The translations under genes and the position numbers were made by a program. Below the pieces are notes generated by a model. That model was not told the DNA's origin, did not search any database, and saw only the letters and a program-made list of their open reading frames with translations. From NCBI RefSeq assembly GCF_001039355.2, contig NW_019775203.1:243237-307236 (forward strand): a stretch of DNA of 64,000 nucleotides, in the 5' to 3' direction. Positions within the stretch are counted from its first letter, which is position 1. Each line of letters starts with the position of its first letter. This DNA comes from Lingula anatina. Taxonomy: Eukaryota > Brachiopoda > Lingulata > Lingulida > Lingulidae. Positions 39,321 to 51,300 of the stretch are shown here, piece after piece.

Positions 39321-42300
39321 TCATAATTCTGGTAGCTCATCATCATCATCCTCCTCTCCTCCCCCCTCATCCTCATCAGAAAAAGTTCTCTTTGTGCTGA
39401 TCCCAAGGCAAGGGACATTTTCCTGTCTATAATTATCCTCAAAGCCGTCATCCAATGTCATTTTATTATGTGGCCTCCTGAAAACCATTCTAACTGACTT
39501 CCTGGGGGAATTATTCACTCCACTTTGGACTGTCTGACCTTCTCTCCCACTTGAGGCTGGATCTTGACTGTCCACGTTGTCTGCTGTGGATCCACTTGAA
39601 ACAAGATTCCCATTGACTTCTTCCAAACTAGCTGAGACAGAATCATTAAGACTGGATGGCAGATTGGTTGATTGCACTGTCCTTGAGGAATGACCCTTGT
39701 CATCCTCGCTGTCAGAAGGGTTCGAGGATTCTCCTTCCTCTACCTGCTCTGACTCCTCGCTGTCAGACTGATCACTGTCTTGACTGCAGTGCACCTGTTC
39801 CACTTGTAACTTGGTTTCTGATGTGGCAAAATTGTATAAGTTCATCTGAAAAAGACAAAAATGATATCTTACAGAACTTTTATGAATTTAAGATGTCAAA
39901 CATAAAACTGAAATGGTTAACAGGAGTATGAACACTCAAACACATCTTAATGCACAAATCCAACTGGAGGGAGGGGGGGGGGGAGGGTCAAAATCACCCA
40001 TGGTAAATATTAAATTTTGTACAGCCAATATACTTGCACTTGGAAATGCAGCTGCATTATTGCACACAAGGCAGTAATGCCTCTCTTATGTCCTATCCTT
40101 TGCACAGAGGGCCAGAAATGAACTATAAAAGATTTTTCATATAGGTACACCAAAGCACAAAATGGGGAGTAAAATGATAAACTGTTGGGCCATTCTTTTC
40201 CAAAATTCCGGTTCTCTCATGAAATAAGGTTAACTCATATTATACATACTGTTTCTCAAAAAAAAAAAAAAAGTCTTGATGTCACCAAATTATAAACAGA
40301 TGGCAGAAATTGTTAAAAACCTGCCAGCTTAACTACCCTATATTGTGTGTGAGAATGACCTTGGGTAAACTGTACTGAAATGATTAGCTTTGTTATATCA
40401 AAAGAGCATTGAACTTCAGGTGAACCTGATATTCTTTATACTATGTTATCTATGTGGACTCTAAACAGGCAAGTGTACGTGTACTGTTAAAAGAACTGGT
40501 GCAACTGTCCCAAATGAAAATAGCCTGTGTACATGGGACAGAAATGTTATAAAAGCCAGCTTGCATTAACATGGCATTCAAGGCACTACATAAATAATAT
40601 GTAAATAGGTACACTAAAACTAGTACATATGTACCACTGGCTTGCATTTGGGAAAGTGGTAAAAAAAGGATCATGGCAAACACCATTTAAAGACTCATTT
40701 ACATTATCACTTTGTAATACAGTTTAAACAAAGAAAATGGTATGTTTAGAATGTGTATATGTAAGAATAAATCATTTCAACATGCACGTGAATACATGCA
40801 TGTCAATGCAAAATTGTATGTGCCTCTGCACGTCTCTATGAACTTGTTATCCTAATGCACACAATGTGTATCTTGGGTCACATTACAACTTCAGTCTCAT
40901 GAGATCTCATTACCTTTCTTTCTGTTCTAAGTTCCATGGACTGTCTGCCACAGATAACATACTAGACAGATATTTCAGAAGGTCATAACATGTTTTTTAT
41001 CTGATACACAGAGGGTACCTATAATCAGGTAATCATGACTGAACAAATGATGACTTCTGTATTCCATCATGTACACACACAGATTTCTCTAACACGAATT
41101 TGAAAAAAAAAGAACACCAGAAAAGTCATTTCCATAATCCTGAATGCAAAGGAAGCTGTATTCAATTTCCAGTTTCTTTCTTTCTTTCTGTCCTCTGCCA
41201 AAGCGTCCTATGTATCAACCAGGCACCTGCTGTAGCCTATATGTCACTGACCCCAAGATCTCTTACACAGTGAACATATTAATGGGAAACATGACTTGAA
41301 TAAATAAGTGAGGTTTAATCATTACTTGAAAAGACATTTCTGAACATAACTGTCTAAACTTGCTATCAGATGGTATCAAGTACGGGTAAACAGGCCACAG
41401 CTGATGTAGGACTCTATTTAACTTATTAACAACAGTGGGTGCAACAATGCCTGGCAAGGTGTCAAGTTGGCTGTTACACTTTTTACATGTAAAAAGTACA
41501 AATTATGACCCGGTCACTCACCTGTCTTGACCCCATTGCCTGTTTCATAAATGTCCACTTGCTGGCCATACGGACCATCATATCCTTCACCTAAGAAATA
41601 ATATAATACATTATCATTTTTATATGACTCATACAAATTTTGTAGTTTTACTTATTGAAATAAGAGGAAACGAGTCCAGAGAACTTCCAAGTCAATGTAT
41701 AATGCTACATTGCTGACTGAGGGACCATTCCCAGAGCCTATCGTACTAACTGTGGATCAATCTATCTCCAAGGGGATGCTCGCTTAATTGCAATCAACTA
41801 AAGCAGCTTAGATGTCTGTCACACCTACTGAAGCTGCTAGGGGGTAATTATTGTTAAGCACTGTTAGTAGGCGTGCAAGACATCTAAGCCACTTAAGCTG
41901 AATGCAATTTAGCGAGAAACCCTTTGGAGAAGGACCGATCCTGTTAGATCGCTCTAGGTATGGGAACCCAGTCTGAGTTTTAAGTTTGGTACATTTTTTC
42001 ATCCACCCACACTGTAGCATAATTAACAATGGCTCCAAATTGATGCCACCAATACCAAGGCTAGTAAACAGTACATAATTCCATAAAATATATTCCTATT
42101 ACAAATATTGTAAAAGGGAGCAATGATTAAAGGGATAATAACTCTTCGTTTTGGCCAAAAAATGAATTTTCCTGGAGTAAACAACAATTTTCCCATACTA
42201 ACCAATGGTTAATAAATCCATTTTTATATTCAAAGTTAGTCCCTGGTTTTTTTCTTAAAAGTTTGGTTTTTTGTTAAAATCTCTTCAGAGATTATAACAG

Positions 42301-45300
42301 AGTATAGCCATCAATGGAGGTCACGTGATCTGAAGACAAGCTCAGATATCAGAATAATAGCTATAACTGTTGTTTTTGTGGTAAAACAGAATATATTATA
42401 TTTCTATGAGTTGTGTACAATGTTTTTATTGTGAAATATAGATATCATACGAAGAGTTATTATCCCTTTAACATCTGCAATGAGCTGCATCCTTGCCCAA
42501 GGCCTTCTGGAGTTTTCTGCCTTCTTAAAATATGCCTATAATATTGATAGCAATTTTAGATTTGAAACAATCTAAACAAATATGAAGTAATAAATTCTGT
42601 GGTGACAGCTTTCAGATTTTACTAGCATTAGTGAAGGCGATATTTTCATGTAACATATTTTAATAAGTTTGAAAGAACAATTAAACTCTATGTTATGATA
42701 TACAGTTAAATAAAGTGCACATCCATATATCGACAATAATCAAAAGGGCAATTGGTCAATTAATTAAAAATCTGTAGTGCTTCAATTGGTGATACTAATG
42801 AAATTATTCTAATCGATTCTTATGATAGCTATAGGTGTACTTAAAAGGTACATGTGCACTATAATGTCAACAAGAACTTAGTGGTGCAAATACACAATAC
42901 CTAATTCAGGCCAACACACAGATTTAAAGTAGACCTAGTTCTACCTTGTTCCATAATCTAAATAAACAAGTCTTGGCAAATCATCAGAATTAATGTATAT
43001 CTGATATGCTGACATCTACACACAACCCAAAATCATATAACAAACAGTTACGCTAAATTATGTTGACATATCCAGAACACATAGAACCAATGTCCTTGGA
43101 TTCAATTTGAACAGGGGCACGTGTACTAGGATTTTTTTTATCCCTCCTAAAATGTCACAAATGACAAGTTTTGGCTGTTACCCAATTTTCAAGCTGTCAT
43201 GTGAAGAAGAAAATAAAACTTTCAACTTTACCATCTACCTTCTGACATCTCCCCTGGCTTTAAATGAATATATAAATTCAATGAAACTTTTCTCTTTTAC
43301 CACTTGTCTCTTTTACTGAAATCAATGTAATCATACTCACCACGGCTCTATCAGGTTGCTTAGTGCTGTCCCTTATATCCCCCATCAGTCCACGTACCAG
43401 CTCTATCATATGGCCTAGGTCCTCCTGGATTAATTAAATTGAATTAATTAATCATATAAAATTTAATAAATTATTCAGCTCTTTTACTACATTTCATGAA
43501 AGTTGATCAAGTTACAGCTTTTCATATTTCCTAAAAATCTTTCTTGGGTTTTAAGCCCAAGTCAGAATTTGCAGTCTCAATGAGTACGCTAACAGTTTAA
43601 AAAGAGGTATACATATATATATAATAAGCCTTATCAGAAAAGGGCTTTTATTTTGTTCTTTCTTTAAGAAATAGTCTGTGCACTGATTCATTCAGTGGAC
43701 AAGAATTACAAACCACTTCATAAGGTGTGTAACTGCTTACACAAAATCTGGATATATTAGTCAATTTACCAAAGGTAGATACAGTTAATTATTATGGGTA
43801 GAAATCGGAGTCAGCTTAATCAATTACATTTTAGAACCAAACTAAAGGTAAGCAGCCCTGATAGAGATGCAACTTAGTCTGCTATTAGTTTTAATGCATT
43901 TAGCTACGATTGTCTACTGAAATTTTTAAAGAAGACCACACAAAGGAAAAATATTCTTTTCAAATTTATGAATTTTTAGTCATACCACTCTTAGTTAAGA
44001 AAAAAGGAGGGGGGTTGTAAAGAATTGTTCCTATGATGAATTTTATATTATTATTATTTCTTAAAGTCAATGATATGTAGATTCCTGAGTTTGACCTGCC
44101 ACAAAAATTTAACAGAGAAACAAAATATTAAGTTTTAAAAAATCAGACAGGACTAAAAATTCAAACATCATAATTCCACATTACGATTTTTAATGCAGAG
44201 GGTATACTCTTGGCACATATTTCTTAATAATGTGAATTTAGCTTCACCTTATAATACTTGTTGTAAAAAGACCCATTGTGATATATGTGTAAAAAGCACA
44301 TCTGCTGCAATATCCAAATAAGTGTGCCAAGTTGTTACATTCACCCTTGTCAAGGACACCACTGGGTGAACTAGTATGTGCTATTTTTCACAATACATTA
44401 TCATACTTAATACTATTATGTTGTATCTTGATCTGAAATTGTAGTCCATCCCAACAGCAGTTGTGTATTCAATAACACATTAAAAATATGCTAGTATCTT
44501 TCTTTTTATCTGTAAGGTAATGCCTTGAATAAGGGTTACTAAGCACAAATGGTCTATTTTAATGCAAAAGAATGAAAAAATAGTCCACTTTACTTTATAT
44601 GATCTAGTAATGACAGTACCCCTTGTGTATCTTATAAACACATCAAAAGATTTTTGATGTGTATACTTTTTTCCATAGAAAAACAGTGGTTAAGTGTAGG
44701 TATTATATGTTTTAAATACAAACTGACATAAACTGGATTAGGCATCAGTCGCCTGATTTTGACATAAAGCTTACTTTTTCTGCTGCTTTTAGAGGCTCAT
44801 TCCCAACTGCTGCATCCAAGAAGAGCAACTGGCTATGTAGGAGGTAGAAGTCTGGATTCACTTTAGGACTCAACTTGCTCACCAGAGGGAACAAGTTGTG
44901 AACCTAAAAAAAAAAAAAAAATTAGTTCACATAAAGTCTTAATAAACTCATCATGAAAAAATTGGCTATTGTTTTTCAGACAAGTCACACTCTGAATGGC
45001 TTGAACTATGGATGTGATTCTGAAACCTGTTCAACTCTCCTAAAGTCTTTATTTAAGAAAATATACAAATTGAGAATTCATTATGTAAATACTGATCTTT
45101 GAGAATACAGCATTTTTTTCTAGGTCTGGAAATTAATGAGTTGTGTGGTCTGGCAGGTTTAAATCTAACTCACTTTGAACTCGGTAACATCAGAAAATTC
45201 CACACTGCCCTGGACTGTATTTTTCAACATGGCGTAGGCCAGTCTGCGCTGTAGGTACAGCCCTCTCTCAGTGACAGGCCAGATATTCTGTACCAAGTGT

Positions 45301-48300
45301 ACTTTGCTGTGATGATGCTCACTTAGCCCACACATAACACTGCACAGTTCTATTGCCTAAATAAAGAATTAGACTCACCATAATCATCAAAATAACTGAC
45401 AAAATAAAAGCAATCGCATCCAGTTATGACATAAATGCACAAGTGACACTGTCATGATTTTCATAATCTCACCTGTTAATCAATTTTGCAACTCATGATG
45501 GCAAAAGAAAAAGAAACATCACCTATGAAAAGGTAGATTTGGCACTTCAGTAATAAAACATATAACAAAGGCATTCCAGGTGTACCTGTTGAGGCCAGTC
45601 TTCTGCTGGGAAAGCATCTAACAATGATGTCATCACGACCTGGAAGTCATACTCCAGCAAACGACTGAAAGGAATCAAATGAGAAAAGTTAAATATAGGT
45701 GTAAACAGAAATTGAATCATAATACCCTTGTCAGTGGATGGGCATATACCTGCCCATCTTGGGAAGTCATCAGTATATTAAAGCGGGTTTCCCCCTCCTC
45801 TCAGTCTGTGAATTTGACCTTACCCCCATTATGAACTATATTTAGAAAACATTCCCATCTACAAAAGACCAAGAATTGTCTCTCCCCTCCCCCCCCCCCC
45901 CTCTCACTCCCTAGGTTTTAGAGGCCCAGTTTGTCAAAATTTTGTACAAAAAAGTATAAATCATTCCATTCATGCATAAATTTAACTCTCACTTTGTAGT
46001 ATTTTTGTGATAATAATCACTTACTACAGAATAAAATATTTATGGAAGAGCTGATGATGCAGTTGCAACAAGAGCCAAACAAATAAGTACAAGAACAACA
46101 GATATTATTTTACTCTGATATCAATTCTCCTTCTTATTTAGGAATAGTTATATTGCCAGATGACTTAGAATTTTAAGAGAAGTTAGCCACAATTCAACAA
46201 CCTGATGACATTCTGCGTGTCCTGTCCATGGTACCTGCATGGACTGCTGCCTATAGAGAGCAATTTGATAGTTTGGTGATGCAGCCAGCATGCAGGCGGG
46301 TATACTTACTAATTGATCTGTTCATCCAGTGACACTCTGGCCAAGAGGGCTGCCACTGACAGAAGTTCACTGCTGCTATAACTGGATGGCCTAAATGATT
46401 TTTTATTGGGATCACATTAAAAAAGAATGAAAATTTCATTTTTCTGAATGCAGTTATTTGAAGTCCACATCTTTAAAAATTCACTTATCTCAATACGCAA
46501 GGAAGCCATTTATGAACATGTAAGATTCAGAGACGTAATAAAAAGGAAGGGCAGCAAAGTCACAAACATGTTACTGTTCTATACACATCAAGACAAAATA
46601 CATTCTACAGGAAATAAAAACCTGAAGCAAGATTCAATTTAAGGGCTGTATCTAAAAGACCCATTACTCAATACTGAAACAGTTGTCATAATCACTTAGG
46701 CCACACTTTTTTATTTTTATGGATGACATCCTGCGCGCGCACCGATTTTCGCCCGTTCTCCGAAAAAAAAAAAAATTCTCCCCCCCAGCCCCCGAAGTCG
46801 GTTGTCGCAAACGTCGTTATTGAATTTGCCAGGAAATGAGCTTTCTGCGCATGCGTATTATCACCACTTGGAAATGTGGCCGCTTTGCCGTCAAATTCAT
46901 CTCTAGGATTACTTTCAAATTACACTACAATAAAAGTCATAAAGAGAACGGGCGCCGTCGTTTTGGATTGGTATGCCATTGATATTGGGCATGGAGATAT
47001 CACCTTTTTACAATTATGCGAAAAATTTCTGTGACATTCTGTACAAAGCAGCACATACCAGGTTTTCTGTAGCGAAAAAAGGGTCGACAAGGGCGTCGAG
47101 GTATTTGGTGGGCTGAAGGTCGGACAGGCCACCTGACAGTTTGGCTGCTGCGTGTGAGTCGAAGTAGACAAAATGGCATCGTCCGAAATGACCTTTAATA
47201 GATTTGGTAGTAGGCCCTATTAAGCATATCTTTGCATCATTTTTTAAACATTTCTGTGAAGTGTTCAAAGTGCTTTAATATTCTGAGAATACAAATAAAG
47301 ACACACTGTTTGTTTGATATTTGTTTTATTAATTGCTATACCAACAAAATGCCTGAAATAACCTTGAATAGATTTGGTAATATGAAGTATATCTATTTGT
47401 GACGTTTTTTTTTACATTTATACAAAGTATTCGCAATGCTTTAATATTTTAAGAGCNATAAAAATTAGTTCACAAAAAGTCTTAATAAACTCATCATGAA
47501 AAACTTTGGCTATTGTTTTTCAGACAAGTCACACTCTGAATGGCTTGAACTATGGATGTGATTCTGAAACCTGTTCAACTCTCCTAAAGTCTTTATTTAA
47601 GAAAATATACAAATTGAGAATTCATTATGTAAATATTGATCTTTGAGAACACAACATTTTTTGCTAGGTCTGGAAATTAATGAGTTGTGTGGTCTGGCAG
47701 GTTTAGCTCTAACTCACTTTGAACTCGGTAACATCAGAAAATTCCACACTGCCCTGGACTGTATTTTTCAACATGGCGTAGGCCAGTCTGCGCTGTAGAT
47801 ACAGCCCTCTCTCGGTGACAGGCCAGATATTCTGTACCAAGTGTACTTTGCTGTGATGATGCTCACTTAGCCCACACATAACACTGCACAGTTCTATTGC
47901 CTAAATAAAGAATTAGACTCACCATAATCATCAAAATAATTGACAAAATAAAAGCCATCACATCAAGTTATGACATAAATGCACAAGTGACGCTGTCATG
48001 ATTTCCATAATCTCACCTGTTAATCAATTTTGCTACTCATGATGGCAACAGAAAAAGAAACATCATATATGACACGGTAGATTTGGCAGTTCAGTAATAA
48101 AACATATAACAAAGGCATTCCAGGTGTACCTGTTGAGGCCAGTCTTCTGCTGGGAAAGCATCTAACAATGATGTCATCACGACCTGGAAGTCATACTCCA
48201 GCAGACGACTGAAAGGAATCAAATGAGAAAAGTTAAATATAGATGTAAACAGAAATTGAATCATAATACCCTTGTCAGTGGATGGGCATATACCTGCCCA

Positions 48301-51300
48301 TCTTGGGAAGTCATCAGTATATTAAAGCGGGTTTCCCCCTCCTCTCAGTCTGTGAATTTGACCTTACCCCCATTATGAACTATATTTAGAAAACATTCCC
48401 ATCTACAAAAGACCAAGAATTGTCTCTCCCCTCCCCCCCCCCTCTCACTCCCTAGGTTTTAGAGGCCCAGTTTGTCAAATTTTGTACAAAAAAGTATAAA
48501 TTATTCCATTCATGCATAAATTTAACTCTCACTTTGTAGTATTTTTGTGAAAATAATCAATTACTACGGAATAAAATATTTATGGAAGAGCTGATGATGC
48601 AGTTGCAACAAGAGCCAAACAAATAAGTACAAGAACAACAGATATTATTTTACTCTGATATCAATTCTCCTTCTTATTTAGGAATGGTTATATTGCCAGA
48701 TGACTTAGAATTTTAAGAGAAGTTAGCCACAATTCAACAACCTGATGACATTCTGCGTGTCCTGTCCATGGTACCTGCATGGACTGCTGCCTATAGAGAG
48801 CAATTTGATAGTTTGGTGATGCAGCCAGCATGCAGGCGGGTATACTTACTAATTGATCTGTTCATCTAGTGACACTCTGGCCAAGAGGGCTGCCACTGAC
48901 AGAAGTTCACTGCTGCTATAACTGGATGGCCTAAATGATTTTTTATTGGGATCACATTAAAAAAGAATGAAAATTTCACTTTTCTGAACGCAGTTATTTG
49001 AAGTCCACATCTTTAAAAATTCACTTATCTCAATACGCAAGGAAGCCATTTATGAACATGTAAGATTCAGAGACGTAATAAAAAGGAAGGGCAGCAAAGT
49101 CACAAACATGTAACTGTTCTATACACATCAAGACAAAATACATTCTACAGGAAATAAAAACCTGAAGCAAGATTCAATTTAAAGGCTGTATCTAAAAGAC
49201 CCATTACTCAATACTGAAACAGTTGTCATAATCACTTACTGCAAAAAATAACCTACAAATATGTACCAGTCTATTCAGGATTCATTATCTACTTGCAATT
49301 GGTAAAAACCTATATCTGGTAAATTCTTAATGTATTTCAAACCCACTGGCATCAGATATTAGAAAGATCCTTATCAAAAAAATTTTTTTCAGTTACCTTT
49401 TCTGAACAGCAAATGTAAGTATCTGCAACACCTTTTGCAAGTTTGGCCTACAGTAGCGTATTTTGTTGGTGTGTGTTGATGCATCATCAGCTGCCTCTCG
49501 GTGTTCATCTATTTGCTTCTTGGTGGTAAAATGCACATTTGGTTTGTCACAGTCTCTCCTTAAAATATAGGACACACACATTTAATATTAGAATGAAATT
49601 TCATAAAAGGAATTAGGTTAAGTTTCTGGAATACATTTTGAGCATTTTAGAAATGAGACAATGTCACAGATAATGGAAAAATCTTTAAAATAATATTCAT
49701 AAAGATTTTAACCTTGAAAATGCATCATCCCTTAACATTGCAACTCTTCTATTTACTGTGGTAAAAATCAAACAATAAATTCATAAATCATACTTTGAAT
49801 TACAATTTTAGAGATCCTGAAATCCTGAAAACACAACCACTAAAGGCATGCCTCTAATATTTTAACATTATAAAACTTTTATCTCTGAATACACTTATTC
49901 AGTGTAGATACAACTGACATGTGCAGTACCTCAGGTCTCCCTCCTGTACTGGTTGCAAGCTTGGAGATGGGAAAAGATCATCTAATGTGGCACCTAAAAA
50001 GACAGGTATGACAAACCTTGAAATAAAAAAGGCCTGTTTTATCTTTTGCTGGTTTGTGTCCGTCTAACCAAGTTTGGTGAAAACAAAATTGAGCCATATC
50101 TGTCTCACAATTACCTTGAGAAACTAGAGGATCAGAGAGGCGATACCGCCTCCGGATATTGTACCACCAGCTGGAGTAAGCAGATTTGTATGGAAAACCA
50201 AAAAAAAAGGGGACACCACCACCAGTCTCGTGCTTTACAAGCTCTATAAAATGCAATCAACAAGAGTTCTCAAAAAAAAAAAAAAAAAAAAAAACATAAC
50301 TAAAAATGGTCCAATCATGCAGATTTTCCAATTGACCTGTATTTTCCTAACATTGATCACTCCTGTGATTTTCTAGACAATAGACCTATTGGTTTTCCTT
50401 GAAATGTGTTTTCACTGTTGCATCCGTAGTATACTGACAAAAGAGAAAACNTACCACCAGCTGGAGTAAGCAGATTTGTATGGAAAACCAAAAAAAAAGG
50501 GGACACCACCACCAGTCTTGTGCTTTACAAGCTCTATAAAATGCAATCAACAAGAGTTCTCAAAAAAAAAAAAAAAAAAAAAACATAACTAAAAATGGTC
50601 CAATCATGCAGATTTTCCAATTGACCTGTATTTTCCTAACATTGATCACTCCTGTGATTTTCTAGACAATAGACCTATTGGTTTTCCTTGAAATGTGTTT
50701 TCACTGTTGCATCCGTAGTATACTGACAAAAGAGAAAACACAGGGGCAACACTGGGCATAACTCTGCTAGTTTTGATGATATGAGGAGCAAGAAAATATG
50801 CAAAGTTCAGTTCTTGGTGAAAAAGTAGGTCAAAGGTCAATTTCAAGGTCACAGTATATGACTTCCTATTCAAGTTCAATAGTAACCATGGGCATTTCTT
50901 TGCCAATTTTGGAGATATAAAGGCCAGAAAACATGCAAGGTGCAGTTCATCATAAAAAGTAGATCAAAGGTCAATTTCAAGGTCATAGTTAGATTGCCAG
51001 TATATGGCTTCCTATTCAAGTTCATCAGTAACTTTGGGCGTATCTTTGCTAGTTTTCGAGATATAAAGGATAGAAAATTTGTAATGTTCAGTTCATGGTG
51101 AAAAGTAGGTCAAAGGTCAATTTCAGGGTCACAGTTAGATTGCCAGTATGACTTCCTATTCAAGTTCAATAGTAACTATGGTTGTATCTTTGCCAGTTTT
51201 GGAGATATAAAGATCAGAAAACTTGCAAAGTGCAGTTCATAAAGAAAAGTAGGTCAAAGGTCAATTTCAAGGTCACAGTTAGATTGCCAGTATATGACTT

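Noticed and set aside
39656-39931. Plus-strand open frame of 91 codons
   Set aside because: Antisense shadow of the terminal SLF2-like exon, whose frame and splice site are well supported.
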